Below are positions 48,431-58,661 of a DNA stretch of 64,000 nucleotides, piece after piece. Within the stretch, counting starts at the first letter, position 1. Each line of letters starts with the position of its first letter. Origin of the DNA: Pseudoalteromonas sp. DL-6 (GTDB lineage: Bacteria; Pseudomonadota; Gammaproteobacteria; Enterobacterales; Alteromonadaceae); NCBI RefSeq assembly GCF_004328665.1, contig NZ_CP019770.1, positions 2,790,001-2,854,000 of the forward strand. Reading direction: 5' to 3'. A program made the translations under genes and the position numbers. The notes below the pieces were generated by a model. That model saw only the letters and a list, made by a program, of their open reading frames with translations. It was not told where the DNA came from and did not search any database.

Positions 48431-48494
48431 ATTAATTCCTTAGGGTAATTACGTAGTCTTTTAGCATACAGATTAATGTTTAATTCGTCTTCGA

Positions 48495-50441
48495 TTAATC
48501 GCTGTTGTTACCTAAACCTAAACCTTCTTTAATAGATATCATTTGCAACTCTAACTGCGAGCCTATATCAGCAACTAATTCACTCGACTCACTTACTTGG
48601 CTTTTCATATCATGCATTGATAGAGTAAAACCATGAAGCAACTCACTTTGTTGTTTAGCCAATTCCATTGCATCTACCGCAACTTTATTAGCCTGCTGCG
48701 CATTATCTGCTACTCCTTCAGAGTTTGCTTTAAGCTCTTGAGCATTTGCTGTTTGTAACTGTGCATCCTCAGTTAATGCATTGATTTGTTTATAGACTTC
48801 TTGAGAGTTTTCACTTAATAACGCCAATTGATCATTAATCTCTTTTAGCGAACCTTGAGTCTGCATAGCTAATTGCCTTACCTCATCAGCAACCACGGCA
48901 AAACCCCGACCTTGCTCACCGGCTCTTGCTGATTCAATCGCAGCATTGAGCGCGAGTAAGTTTGTTTGCTCAGCGATGGTACGTATAACGGTAATAATAT
49001 TACTTACTCCTTGCACCCCGCTCAGTAACTCCTGAACACTATGCATTCCCTGCTCAATACGCTGCTGTGTATCTGAACTGGCATTAAGCATATTTTTAGC
49101 AAAACCAACACTTTGCTGCATTGCTTCATAGGTACTTTGAGCATTTTCAGCTGCAACAGCATTAATATGATTTACCTGCTCGCCAAGTTGCTGAATATTA
49201 AGAAGCAGCTCTTCATTGTGATTTACCTGCTGATAACTCGCATTACTTTTTTGGCCAATCGTGTGTAAATGCTTACTCATTTGCTGCATGAACTGGCTGA
49301 CTACATTGAGCATATTTGCCTTCTCTTGAGCTTCTAGACGCTGGCGCTCAATTAACTGGTTAAAATACTGCGCTATTTCACCCACCTCTGTTTGAGGGTT
49401 GTTTACTGTAATATTTTTTAACTCATTGCTTTCGATTAGGAATGCAAATCCATCTCGCAGCTGTCGCAAAGGCTGTAAAACCTGTTTACGTTGCCCCCAA
49501 TAAACACCAAAAGCTAATATTACTAATCCACCTATCGCTATTCCAAATACCCAAAAAACTTGTTGTTTCACGGTATCTTGCTGCGCTTTTAATGTTTGCT
49601 CTGCTTCAATCACTGTTTTTGATAGTAAGCTAATTTGTTTCCGTAATTCATTTGTTCCTAAACGACGCTGTTTTGCTTGCGATAAAGTACTACTTAAATC
49701 GCGCAGATAGCGTTTAGGCCAACTCACCAACTCTGCTTTTATTTCAGCTGCCAAATCTTCCGGTTCCTCATCTACAAATAAAGCAAATTCATCAACCTCA
49801 GTCATTACCCCTAAGTTAGGTAACTGTTCAATTTTGACAGCCAGTAAATTTAGGTTTTTAATACTTTGTTGCAGACTTTTCTCTACCTCGGATTGGTAAT
49901 CATTTATTAATTGATAGGTCGATAAAGATAAATTAACCACTTCACTGTAATAATCACTCGCTAATTTATTATAGCTAAGGGCGTTGCTGGTTTGCGTTGA
50001 TGCTTTTTGCGCATAATTAATAAGTGAAGAGGCTGAGCCCGCCATTTGCCTCAGTGCGTTATCTAACAGCGCCGTTTCATTACCAGAGAGTTTTCCAAGT
50101 GCTCTGTATTTACCGTTAATATCTGTATTTAATGAAATTAATTGTGCTGATAGACGAGCTTCTAACTCAGGAGGCAGTGCTGTTAACTGTTGCGCTTTAA
50201 GCTGCTCAATCAAAGTTGATGATTTTATTAAATATTGGCTATTACCTTGTACTAAGTAACTCTCCAAATGATCGGCCAGCTCAACCATTATGCTATTTTT
50301 TAATTGACTATATGCGCTATCTTGTTGTTGGAGTTTTAGTAATGTATGGCTTGCCCACAATAAAGTCGCAGCTAGAAGGATACTTGCTAACGTTAGTAAA
50401 ATGGCTAATAAACGGGTAAAGAATGATACACGCATAAACAT
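48495..50441 (-). CDS. Methyl-accepting chemotaxis protein
   Basis: A 648-residue chemoreceptor. An N-terminal helix (about 9-30), a helical periplasmic domain rich in Leu/Gln (about 32-300), a second membrane helix (about 303-322), a HAMP-like segment (about 323-380) and a signalling domain with the tip [25 protein letters not shown], cut here by a Ser in place of the more usual Ala. The ligand is not known. No sigma-28-type -10 octamer was seen in the roughly 100 bases before its start, unlike the receptor at 32.7 kb. It is a single gene, 64 bases upstream of the peroxiredoxin gene on the same strand. Confidence 0.95.
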   Translation of the reverse strand: MFMRVSFFTRLLAILLTLASILLAATLLWASHTLLKLQQQDSAYSQLKNSIMVELADHLESYLVQGNSQYLIKSSTLIEQLKAQQLTALPPELEARLSAQLISLNTDINGKYRALGKLSGNETALLDNALRQMAGSASSLINYAQKASTQTSNALSYNKLASDYYSEVVNLSLSTYQLINDYQSEVEKSLQQSIKNLNLLAVKIEQLPNLGVMTEVDEFALFVDEEPEDLAAEIKAELVSWPKRYLRDLSSTLSQAKQRRLGTNELRKQISLLSKTVIEAEQTLKAQQDTVKQQVFWVFGIAIGGLVILAFGVYWGQRKQVLQPLRQLRDGFAFLIESNELKNITVNNPQTEVGEIAQYFNQLIERQRLEAQEKANMLNVVSQFMQQMSKHLHTIGQKSNASYQQVNHNEELLLNIQQLGEQVNHINAVAAENAQSTYEAMQQSVGFAKNMLNASSDTQQRIEQGMHSVQELLSGVQGVSNIITVIRTIAEQTNLLALNAAIESARAGEQGRGFAVVADEVRQLAMQTQGSLKEINDQLALLSENSQEVYKQINALTEDAQLQTANAQELKANSEGVADNAQQANKVAVDAMELAKQQSELLHGFTLSMHDMKSQVSESSELVADIGSQLELQMISIKEGLGLGNNSD

Positions 50442-50575
50442 ATCTCAAAACTGACATGCGCATAGAGTATTGAATTTTTATGACATTTTTATGTAATAAG
50501 AGTAATAAGAGTAAATATTTAGAGGAGGCAGAGATAGTTAAACAGGATGTGAAATGACAGTGTATCCAAACAAAT

Positions 50576-50604
50576 AAAAAACCGCGTTTAAACGCGGTTT
50601 TTTT
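50576..50604 (-). terminator. Rho-independent terminator of the DUF3718 gene
   Basis: AAAAAACCGCGTTT and AAACGCGGTTTTTT form a perfect stem, 15 bases past the stop of the DUF3718 gene; symmetrical enough to act in both directions. Confidence 0.88.
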
Positions 50605-50618
50605 AATTAAACTTTTAT

Positions 50619-50993
50619 TTAAAGACCTGCACGGTCTTTAATAATAGGGATTAAAGCTGAACCTGCATGGTTTGCCTCAGCCCAAGCAATATCAGCACCA
50701 TCTTCAAGCGAGCTCTTTGATAAGTTTTTAACAATGTACTCACCCGTATCAACCGCATTACTTGCAACAGCGTGACGTAGTAAATTATTACCGTTACAGA
50801 AAACTGCATCATAGATATTACGTACTTTCACACGCGAGCTTTTTAATTTACTACGTAGGCGATTTTTATCATCAGCAGCAATGTACTCACAAACTGAAAC
50901 AGCTAACTGATCATCAGCGCTTGCAGGCGCAGTATAAGCGAACGAACCCGCTGCGATAGCAGCAATTACAACTAGCTTCGGTAATTTAATCAT
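50619..50993 (-). CDS. DUF3718-like small periplasmic protein
   Basis: A 124-residue exported protein with a clear signal peptide (LVVIAAIAAGSFAYTAPASADD, cleavage near residue 26). The mature part has two conserved-looking cysteines (VSVCEYIAADDKNRLRSKLK and AVFCNGNNLLRHAV), which could form a disulfide, and fits DUF3718, a family of Shewanella, Pseudoalteromonas and relatives, by its CEYIAADDKNRLR block (family assignment from memory). The function is unknown. It is monocistronic with its own terminator. Confidence 0.8.
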   Translation of the reverse strand: MIKLPKLVVIAAIAAGSFAYTAPASADDQLAVSVCEYIAADDKNRLRSKLKSSRVKVRNIYDAVFCNGNNLLRHAVASNAVDTGEYIVKNLSKSSLEDGADIAWAEANHAGSALIPIIKDRAGL

Positions 50994-51075
50994 TGATTGG
51001 ACACCCTATATTAATACTTTTTTCGTACTCGACTGTTTAATATTGTACCAACACGCTCAGATTTTGGCAATAATG

Positions 51076-51567
51076 TTAAGGAATTTTATTCAAAGTTACG
51101 AACTTATAATTATGTTTGTTTTTATCATCAGGCGTCATCAACATTTCATCTTCAATTTGCCAGTTTGCAACACTTTGGTAATCAGGAAATTGTGTATCCC
51201 CCTCAACATCTAGGTCAATAAAGGTTAAATACAATCGCTGCGCCTGCTCTAAGAACTGCTGATAGATGTTTCCACCACCAATAATCATCACCTCTGCAAC
51301 ATCATTAACAAGCTCAAGTGCAGCTTCTGGTGTGGTTACAGTTTCAATTCCTGATGCGTGATAGTCTTTATTGCGAGTAATAATAATATTACGACGCCCA
51401 GGCAGAGGCCGACCTATCGATTCAAATGTTTTACGTCCCATAATAACGGGCTTACCAGAGGTTACTTTCTTAAAGTGCTGAAGGTCGCCAGGTAAGTGCC
51501 ATGGCATTTTATTATCTAAGCCAATGACACGGTTGTTTGCCATTGCTGCAATCATTGAAATTATCAC
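51076..51567 (-). CDS. folA: Dihydrofolate reductase (type I)
   Basis: A 163-residue NADPH-dependent enzyme that keeps folate in the tetrahydro form. The GTG start at 51567 (MIISMIAAMANNRVIG) matches the start of Vibrio and E. coli FolA and has GGGTG four bases upstream; a GTG at 51576 would add three residues. Typical residues are NKMPWHLPGDLQHFKK with the catalytic Asp, TSGKPVIMGRKTFESIGRPLPGR (NADPH loop) and EVMIIGGGNIYQQ. It sits on the minus strand after obgE, with a terminator between, so it probably has its own promoter. Confidence 0.95.
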   Translation of the reverse strand: MIISMIAAMANNRVIGLDNKMPWHLPGDLQHFKKVTSGKPVIMGRKTFESIGRPLPGRRNIIITRNKDYHASGIETVTTPEAALELVNDVAEVMIIGGGNIYQQFLEQAQRLYLTFIDLDVEGDTQFPDYQSVANWQIEDEMLMTPDDKNKHNYKFVTLNKIP

Positions 51568-51601
51568 ACTAAACACCCAATACTTTATTATTAATCAAAG
51601 A

Positions 51602-51624
51602 AAAAGGAGCATTAGCTCCTTTTA
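51602..51624 (-). terminator. Rho-independent terminator of obgE
   Basis: On the minus strand AAAAGGAGC-TAAT-GCTCCTTTTT, 18 bases past the obgE stop and just before folA. Confidence 0.85.
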
Positions 51625-51641
51625 AATATACACAATTATAA

Positions 51642-52799
<1,158 letters not shown>

Positions 52800-52832
52800 T
52801 CACTTTAGGGATTGGCTTGTTAATAACTCTAT

Positions 52833-52877
52833 TATATACCCAAGCCGTGCTGATTGCAGGCTGGGCTTGGGTATATA
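52833..52877. repeat. Perfect 14-bp inverted repeat between rpmA and obgE
   Basis: TATATACCCAAGCC at 52833-52846 and its exact complement at 52864-52877, with a 17-base loop. It follows the rpmA terminator in the minus-strand direction and lies about 40 bases before the obgE start. It may be a dispersed palindromic repeat or a regulatory hairpin in the obgE leader. Confidence 0.6.
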
Positions 52878-52890
52878 TTTTGCTTAAAAC

Positions 52891-52918
52891 AAAAAACCCC
52901 GCAAAGGCGGGGTTTTTT
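52891..52918 (-). terminator. Rho-independent terminator of rplU-rpmA
   Basis: ACCCCGC / GCGGGGT stem with A and T runs on the two sides, 15 bases past the rpmA stop. Confidence 0.9.
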
Positions 52919-52932
52919 AACTACCTTGCTGA

Positions 52933-53190
52933 TTACTCAGCTACGATAGTTACGTATTTACGGTTTAAAGGACCTTTTTGTTCAAACTGAACTTTACCAT
53001 CTGCTTTTGCGAAGATAGTGTGGTCTTTACCGATACCTACGTTTGCGCCAGGGTGGAAACGAGTTCCACGTTGACGAACAATGATGCTACCCGCTAGAAC
53101 TGATTCGCCACCAAAACGCTTAACACCTAGGCGTTTGCTTTCTGAATCGCGACCGTTACGAGTACTACCAGCTGCTTTTTTATGTGCCAT
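52933..53190 (-). CDS. rpmA: 50S ribosomal protein L27
   Basis: An 85-residue protein starting [22 protein letters not shown], the unprocessed gammaproteobacterial form, whose N terminus reaches the peptidyl transferase centre. Other typical parts are [22 protein letters not shown] and [15 protein letters not shown]. It lies 16 bases downstream of rplU and ends at a strong terminator. Confidence 0.97.
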   Translation of the reverse strand: MAHKKAAGSTRNGRDSESKRLGVKRFGGESVLAGSIIVRQRGTRFHPGANVGIGKDHTIFAKADGKVQFEQKGPLNRKYVTIVAE

Positions 53191-53206
53191 TTCTAAGTAC
53201 CTCTAA

Positions 53207-53518
53207 TTAAGCGCTAATGCCAGTGATTTTAACTTCTGTGAACCATTGACGATGGCCCATTTGCTTACGAGAATGCTTACGGCGTCTAAATTTAACAACC
53301 TTAATCTTCTCACCGCGACCGTGTGAAACAACCTCAGCTGTTACTTTACCACCGTTTACGAACGGTACACCAATCTCGATCTTCTCACCATCAGCAACTA
53401 AAAGTACTGAATCAAATTCAACTGCTGCACCAGTTTCAACGTCTAATTTCTCAAGACGAATTGTTTGACCTTCAGTCACACGGTGCTGTTTACCACCACT
53501 TTGGAAAACCGCGTACAT
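53207..53518 (-). CDS. rplU: 50S ribosomal protein L21
   Basis: A 103-residue ribosomal protein, [18 protein letters not shown] to [10 protein letters not shown], the same length as E. coli L21. The start at 53518 is supported by GGAG about seven bases upstream; the frame is open to 53554, but the extra 12 residues are not part of the family. It is the first gene of rplU-rpmA and divergent from ispB, as in many gammaproteobacteria. Confidence 0.97.
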   Translation of the reverse strand: MYAVFQSGGKQHRVTEGQTIRLEKLDVETGAAVEFDSVLLVADGEKIEIGVPFVNGGKVTAEVVSHGRGEKIKVVKFRRRKHSRKQMGHRQWFTEVKITGISA

Positions 53519-53941
53519 AATTAACTCCGTCTGTGCGCCCTCAAATCGACGCAACTAAAATATTCTTCAATAGGGCGCGAAGTTTACGCTAATGCGAAAA
53601 AACTAGCAAGCCTCTTTTTGTAATTAAATGAATAAAAAGTAGCTGCATTGAGAGCAATTCAATATTTCCCCTATTTTATATTAAAATCCCCCTTTGCCAA
53701 GCGCTTTTTAACGGTTAGAGAAAATAAATTAGCAATCGCAAAGCAAGCCCACGCAGTTCAATTAACCGTCAAGGATGATTCAAATTTAAACCGCGCTGTT
53801 TAATCATTTATTCACCAAGTTAATAGGTCATTTAACCTACTTAAGGGTGTTTTTTTAAGGAATCATCACAAAATATCGAGCTAATGCGTTTTTTGTTGTA
53901 CAATCTGCGCCGTTCACACATTAAAATTGGCTCGGAGATCA
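53519..53941. other. Divergent promoter region rplU / ispB
   Basis: A 423-base AT-rich gap. A plausible ispB -10 (TACAAT, about 53898) and an imperfect inverted repeat, AACGGTTA / TTAACCGT (about 53710-53768), are visible. No gene or RNA was recognised. Confidence 0.45.
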
Positions 53942-54913
53942 ATGGATATAAAAGCTATCCAGGCGTTAATCGAAAGCGATATGAATGACGTCAATCAACT
54001 AATACATGCGCAAATGCGCTCAGATGTGGCGTTAGTTAATCAACTTGGTTTGTATATTGTTAACAGCGGTGGCAAACGTGTTCGCCCCATGTTAGCTATT
54101 TTGGCGGCTAAAGCGCTAGGTTACCAAGGTAAAGATCACATTACGCTAGCAACTATTATTGAATTTATTCATACCGCCACTCTTTTACACGATGATGTGG
54201 TAGATGAATCTAACTTGCGCCGTGGCACACCCACAGCAAATGCTGAATTTGGTAATGCCGCCAGTGTTCTCGTGGGTGACTTTATTTACACTCGCTCGTT
54301 TCAGCTAATGGTCGGCCTTGGCAAGATGCAGATAATGCAAATACTGGCTGATGCAACCAACATTATTGCTGAAGGCGAAGTACTGCAATTAATGAACTGC
54401 AATGACCCAGATACTACTGAAGCCAGTTATATGCAGGTTATTTATTCTAAAACCGCTAAGTTATTTGAAGCTGCAACCGGACTAGCTGCCATTATTACTG
54501 AGCAAGATGATAGTGTATTAGACGCACTTAATTTGTACGGTATGCATTTAGGCACCGCTTTTCAGTTAGTGGATGATGTTTTAGATTACAACGCCGATGC
54601 CGACCAACTGGGTAAAAACATTGGTGATGACTTAGCTGAAGGCAAACCTACACTACCATTAATTTATGCCATGCAACACGGTAGTGAGCATCAAACACAG
54701 TTAATAAGAGATGCCATAGAGCACTGTAATGGTATGGCGCATCTAGATGAGATACTCGCTGCACTTAAACATACTAATGCCCTTGAGTTCACAATGCAAA
54801 AAGCAGAGCAAGAAGCAGAAAAAGCGATTGCTTGTTTAGATTGCTTAGCTGAGTCGAGTTACAAGCAAGCATTAATTAGCTTAGCTAGAATAGCGGTTGA
54901 CCGCGACCACTAA
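53942..54913 (+). CDS. ispB: Octaprenyl diphosphate synthase IspB
   Basis: A 323-residue trans-prenyltransferase that makes the side chain of ubiquinone and menaquinone. The start at ATG 53942 follows GGAG by four bases and gives a protein the same length as E. coli IspB; the earlier TTG adds five residues. It carries the two Asp-rich motifs, DDVVDES (first) and DDVLDYNAD (second), and GGKRVRPML near residue 45. Convergent with mdh, sharing a terminator. Confidence 0.96.
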   Translation: MDIKAIQALIESDMNDVNQLIHAQMRSDVALVNQLGLYIVNSGGKRVRPMLAILAAKALGYQGKDHITLATIIEFIHTATLLHDDVVDESNLRRGTPTANAEFGNAASVLVGDFIYTRSFQLMVGLGKMQIMQILADATNIIAEGEVLQLMNCNDPDTTEASYMQVIYSKTAKLFEAATGLAAIITEQDDSVLDALNLYGMHLGTAFQLVDDVLDYNADADQLGKNIGDDLAEGKPTLPLIYAMQHGSEHQTQLIRDAIEHCNGMAHLDEILAALKHTNALEFTMQKAEQEAEKAIACLDCLAESSYKQALISLARIAVDRDH

Positions 54914-54942
54914 GTTTTACTGTGTAGATAATTCCGAGCAAT

Positions 54943-54970
54943 AAAAAAGCCTGCAAATGCAGGCTTTTTT
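54943..54970. terminator. Bidirectional terminator between ispB and mdh
   Basis: AAAAAAGCCTGCA and TGCAGGCTTTTTT form a perfect stem around AA, 30 bases after ispB and 19 before the end of convergent mdh. Confidence 0.9.
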
Positions 54971-54988
54971 ATGAGTTAATTTTGGCTA

Positions 54989-55921
54989 TTACGCCATAAA
55001 ATCAACACCTTCTTTAATGTCTTTTTTCAGCGTTTCAAGCATGTCATTCTTTGCTTGCTCTTCAAATGCGCTTAGTGTGCCGTAAGAAAGAATTTCTTCT
55101 ACGCCATTTTTACCTAAACGTACTGGGTGTGCAAAGTACTCTGCATCGCCATTTTCAACAGCAACGTATGCGTAATCTACAACGTCTTCACCTTGTAAGC
55201 CTTTAACTAAAGACATACAAAAACGTGCAGCAGCAGCACCCATAGATAATGTTGCAGAACCACCGCCCGCTTTAGCATTAACTACTTCAGTACCTGCGTT
55301 TTGGATACGTGGAGTCAGTGCAGCCACTTCTTCATCAGTGAAAGTAACACCTTCAACTTGAGAAAGTAATGGTAGAATTGTTGTGCCTGAGTGACCACCG
55401 ATTACTGGAACTTTAACACTTGCTACGTCTACGCCTTTAAGTTCAGCAATGAACGCTTCAGAACGGATCACATCGAGTGTTGTAATACCGAATACACGCT
55501 TAGCGTCATAAGTACCTGCTTTTTTAAATACTTCAGCAACAATTGGTACAGTGCCGTTAACTGGGTTAGTAATAATACCCACAAGCGCTTTAGGACAGTT
55601 AGCAACAATGCCTTCAGCTAATGTTTTGATGATACCAGCGTTAACATTAAATAAATCAGCACGATCCATACCTGGCTTACGTGGCATACCCGCTGGGATA
55701 AGAACGATATCACAACCTGTTAATGCTTTATCTAAATCGTCTGCACCAAAACCTGCAACTTTAACATCTGTTGGGATGTGAGAAAGGTCAACAGCAACAC
55801 CAGGAACTACTGGCGCAACATCATATAGTGATAATTCAGAGCCAGCTGGTAAGCCTGTTTTTAATAATAAAGACAACGCTTGACCGATACCGCCTGCAGC
55901 ACCTAATACAGCAACTTTCAT
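54989..55921 (-). CDS. mdh: Malate dehydrogenase
   Basis: A 310-residue NAD-dependent TCA-cycle enzyme of the short gammaproteobacterial type. NAD motif GAAGGIGQA (residues 7-15), substrate Arg in [13 protein letters not shown] (R80 and R86 region), NP in ITNPVNG and catalytic His in [15 protein letters not shown] lies seven bases upstream of the ATG. It is divergent from argR as in E. coli and Vibrio. Confidence 0.97.
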   Translation of the reverse strand: MKVAVLGAAGGIGQALSLLLKTGLPAGSELSLYDVAPVVPGVAVDLSHIPTDVKVAGFGADDLDKALTGCDIVLIPAGMPRKPGMDRADLFNVNAGIIKTLAEGIVANCPKALVGIITNPVNGTVPIVAEVFKKAGTYDAKRVFGITTLDVIRSEAFIAELKGVDVASVKVPVIGGHSGTTILPLLSQVEGVTFTDEEVAALTPRIQNAGTEVVNAKAGGGSATLSMGAAAARFCMSLVKGLQGEDVVDYAYVAVENGDAEYFAHPVRLGKNGVEEILSYGTLSAFEEQAKNDMLETLKKDIKEGVDFMA

Positions 55922-56083
55922 TGGAATTCTCCGTGATTTGAGGTAGGAAATATTTGTGGTTCATAAGATAAAGAAATTAACGACTAAAAACAAATTTATC
56001 CTGCTTATTTTAGCTATATTTTCGACCATAGTTGTAAACTTTGCTGTTTAAACGCAGCAAAATGGCAACTTAAGCAAACAACT

Positions 56084-56101
56084 GCTGCATAATTATGCAT
56101 T
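56084..56101. promoter_or_regulatory. ARG-box-like operator between mdh and argR
   Basis: A symmetrical TGCATAATTATGCA core (56086-56099), two substitutions from the ArgR half-site consensus TGAATnnnnATTCA, 46 bases before argR. A weaker second half-box, TGTAG, follows about 20 bases later. Consistent with ArgR autoregulation. Confidence 0.6.
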
Positions 56102-56146
56102 TTTGTGTAGAATTTGCAGTATCTATTACATAACTAATTAGACACT

Positions 56147-56614
56147 ATGCAACCACAAGACAAACAAGAAGCATTGGTTAAAGCCTTTAAAGCACTTTTA
56201 AAAGAAGAAAACTTTGGCTCACAAGGCGAAATAGTTGATGCGTTAAAAGAACAAGGCTTTGATAATATTAGCCAAAGTAAAGTGTCGCGAATGTTAAGTA
56301 AGTTTGGCGCGGTACGCACCCGTAATGCAAAACAAGAAATGGTGTACTGTTTACCCGCCGAAATGGGAGTACCAACCGCTAAGAGCCCGTTGCGCCAACT
56401 CGTTATTGATATTATGCATAACGAAATGATGATTATTATTCGCACCAGCCCAGGGGCTGCTCAACTCATTGCGCGTTTACTTGATTCATTAGGCAAAGCA
56501 GACGGCGTACTAGGCACTATTGCCGGCGATGATACTATTTTTATCGCACCAGCTAAAATCTCAGAAATAGACCTCACACTAGAGCGTGTGCGTATTTTAT
56601 TTGATACGGTTTAA
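56147..56614 (+). CDS. argR: Arginine repressor ArgR
   Basis: A 155-residue DNA-binding repressor/activator that responds to L-arginine. The N-terminal winged helix (about 1-75, with [24 protein letters not shown]) is followed by the C-terminal hexamerisation and arginine-binding domain with [17 protein letters not shown] and [13 protein letters not shown]. Arginine-binding residues (GDDT) are present. Divergent from mdh; an ARG-box-like palindrome precedes it. Confidence 0.96.
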   Translation: MQPQDKQEALVKAFKALLKEENFGSQGEIVDALKEQGFDNISQSKVSRMLSKFGAVRTRNAKQEMVYCLPAEMGVPTAKSPLRQLVIDIMHNEMMIIIRTSPGAAQLIARLLDSLGKADGVLGTIAGDDTIFIAPAKISEIDLTLERVRILFDTV

Positions 56615-56632
56615 CCACTAACGCTGTGATTG

Positions 56633-56662
56633 AAACGGCTATGATCACTACGTAGCCGTTTT
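56633..56662. terminator. Terminator between argR and the DyP gene
   Basis: AAACGGCTA and TAGCCGTTT pair around an 11-base loop; the T-run follows the plus strand, so it ends argR, and A residues on the other side allow some function for the convergent gene. Confidence 0.75.
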
Positions 56663-56669
56663 ACAACTG

Positions 56670-57569
56670 TTATAACTGCTTTAAAAATCGCACTGAAGGC
56701 GCAAAAAATGCAGAGCCCATATCCGCCTGAGTAAAATCAAGCCAGTGGTCATAATCTTCCCCCTGCCCTAGTCGGCTAGTTAGCACTTTTTCGAATGCAT
56801 CTCCTTTAGCAGAGCACGTGATCACTAACATACCTTGCTCATATACATCGCCATAAGGCATGCTTTGGTTGAGTAACAGTGCCTGACCTTGTTCATCTTT
56901 TAATTCACTGCGGGTTGCATGGCTACTTTCAGGTGCGGGGCTGAGCAAGGTATTATCAAGGCGTGTACGACCCATTATTTGCTCTTGTTCATGTAATGAC
57001 AAATGCTGCCACAAGCTCAAGTCGTGCTTATAGCGCTGCACATGAATGTAACTACCTTGATCTTCAAAACTATCAGGCTTATTAACTAACGCCGTTACAC
57101 GTTTTTGACGGCCATGGGGAGTATCGCCCGCATAAATAAAGCCATTAAAGTCTCGGCCATCTAAAAAGCGAAAATTACGAATTTGCTCAACTAGCTCAAC
57201 ATCTGGGGTGAATAGCTTGAGTATTTGTAGTGCAAACAAATGGTTTACATCTTCTCTGTCTGAGCGGATTTGCACAAACAAATCACATGGCCTTGCACTC
57301 ATAACAAAGTCGCTATGGGTAATATTAGGAAAGCTTTGCAGCTCGCTTGGCATGAAGTCAGGTAAAATATGCGGCCAATATTGGGCGCCAATTGCCACCA
57401 TGCAAGAAAGCATAGATTCAGAGAACTGATCACTAAACTCATCTTCAATATCGCTCACTTGTTTAAGCTTAGCGCGAAGTGATTCGTCGTGACCATCAAG
57501 TACATTAAAAAATAAGTGCAAACCGTGTAAGTTTGCTTCAGCACAAATCCCTGATTGCGCTTGCGCCAT
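56670..57569 (-). CDS. DyP-type (YfeX-like) heme protein lacking the distal catalytic residues
   Basis: A 299-residue cytosolic protein of the dye-decolorising peroxidase superfamily, closest in pattern to E. coli YfeX (shared starts QSGI, later VQR, GRT and PYG blocks). The heme-ligand His is kept (H217 in SSHATRS, equal to YfeX H215). However, the GxxDG motif reads GFIYA (143-147), so the distal Asp is Y146 and the Gly is A147, and the distal Arg position (RQSLPYG in YfeX) is N234 in NQSMPYG. Heme binding is likely; ordinary DyP peroxidase activity is doubtful. It lies 39 bases downstream of fbpC on the same strand, so it probably belongs to the iron-regulated operon. Confidence 0.9.
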   Translation of the reverse strand: MAQAQSGICAEANLHGLHLFFNVLDGHDESLRAKLKQVSDIEDEFSDQFSESMLSCMVAIGAQYWPHILPDFMPSELQSFPNITHSDFVMSARPCDLFVQIRSDREDVNHLFALQILKLFTPDVELVEQIRNFRFLDGRDFNGFIYAGDTPHGRQKRVTALVNKPDSFEDQGSYIHVQRYKHDLSLWQHLSLHEQEQIMGRTRLDNTLLSPAPESSHATRSELKDEQGQALLLNQSMPYGDVYEQGMLVITCSAKGDAFEKVLTSRLGQGEDYDHWLDFTQADMGSAFFAPSVRFLKQL

Positions 57570-57608
57570 TGTTATTCCTTACTTTTTAGAGCAAAACACA
57601 GTGATTAA

Positions 57609-58661
57609 TTACGATTCAAAAAAATTCACCGTGTGCGGTTTTATTTTTATTATAACCTGTTCATTAATTTCAAATGACTGGCCATACTGAGCTGCAACTT
57701 CTATTTCTTGTTCAGCAATAACCACAGTGTATACATAAGCAGAGCCAATAAAGCGACTACTTAGTATAGTTACGCACTCACACTCCAGCTCGTTATCATT
57801 ATTACTGGCAAGTTCAAGTTGATGTGGGCGCACATAAATAACACCCTTTTTAGCCACTGCGCATTGCTGTGGCAGTATTGATTTAACCACACCAAACTGT
57901 GTTTTATATTCAGTTGCTGTTAATACAGTTGCGCTTAAGTATATGCCCTGACCCAGAAATTCTGCAACCTCCTTTGAACTTGGTTTGGCAAAAAGCTGCT
58001 CTGGCGTGCCTTGCTGCGCAATTTTACCTTGATGCATAACCGCAAGCGTATCTGAAAATGCAAACGCCTCTTCTTTTGAGTGAGTAACAAACACTGCCGA
58101 CACTTGCTGAGCTTTAATAATACGCCTAATATCGGCGATTAATTCAAATCGGACTTGGGTATCAATATTAGAAAACGGCTCATCTAACAAGAGTAAACTG
58201 GGTTTATAAGCTAATGCACGTGCAATCGCTACCCGCTGCTGTTGACCACCAGAGAGTTGATGTGGGTACCTATCGGCGCAGCCAACCAAATGCACAAGCT
58301 TTAACATTTCATCCACGCGAGCTTGTTTATCCGCTTTGCTCATACCGCTTAGACCAAAGCCAATATTATTCGCTACCGTTAAATGTGGGAATAGTGCGTA
58401 GTCTTGAAACATCATACCAATATTACGATGCTCTGGTGACACAAACGTATTGGCATCACTGACTAATTTACCATCAATAAATACCTGTCCTTGCTTGGCC
58501 TCAATTAATCCTGCAATGGCTTTAAGCGTGGTGGTTTTGCCGCAGCCACTGGCACCGAGTAAACACACTATTTCGTCTTTGCCTAAGGTTAAGTCTAAAT
58601 CATCTACAACCTTAGTCCCGTTATATGCATAGCTCACGCCTTGTAAAATCAAACTACTCAT
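57609..58661 (-). CDS. fbpC: Iron(III) ABC transporter ATP-binding protein
   Basis: A 350-residue ATPase of the FbpC/PotA-like class. Walker A GASGCGKTT (about 36-44), the signature LSGGQQQRVAIARAL (about 137-151), Walker B LLLLDEPFSNID, followed by the H-loop (VTHSKEEA), and a C-terminal TOBE-type regulatory domain. It follows directly on fbpB (1 base away) in one operon for ferric ion uptake. Energises import of Fe3+ bound by FbpA. Confidence 0.95.
   Translation of the reverse strand: MSSLILQGVSYAYNGTKVVDDLDLTLGKDEIVCLLGASGCGKTTTLKAIAGLIEAKQGQVFIDGKLVSDANTFVSPEHRNIGMMFQDYALFPHLTVANNIGFGLSGMSKADKQARVDEMLKLVHLVGCADRYPHQLSGGQQQRVAIARALAYKPSLLLLDEPFSNIDTQVRFELIADIRRIIKAQQVSAVFVTHSKEEAFAFSDTLAVMHQGKIAQQGTPEQLFAKPSSKEVAEFLGQGIYLSATVLTATEYKTQFGVVKSILPQQCAVAKKGVIYVRPHQLELASNNDNELECECVTILSSRFIGSAYVYTVVIAEQEIEVAAQYGQSFEINEQVIIKIKPHTVNFFES

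Noticed and set aside
57153..57176. FLDGRD in the DyP protein as the GxxDG catalytic motif
   Set aside because: It lacks the first Gly and aligns with WVEERD of YfeX, before the true GFVDGT position, which here reads GFIYAG.
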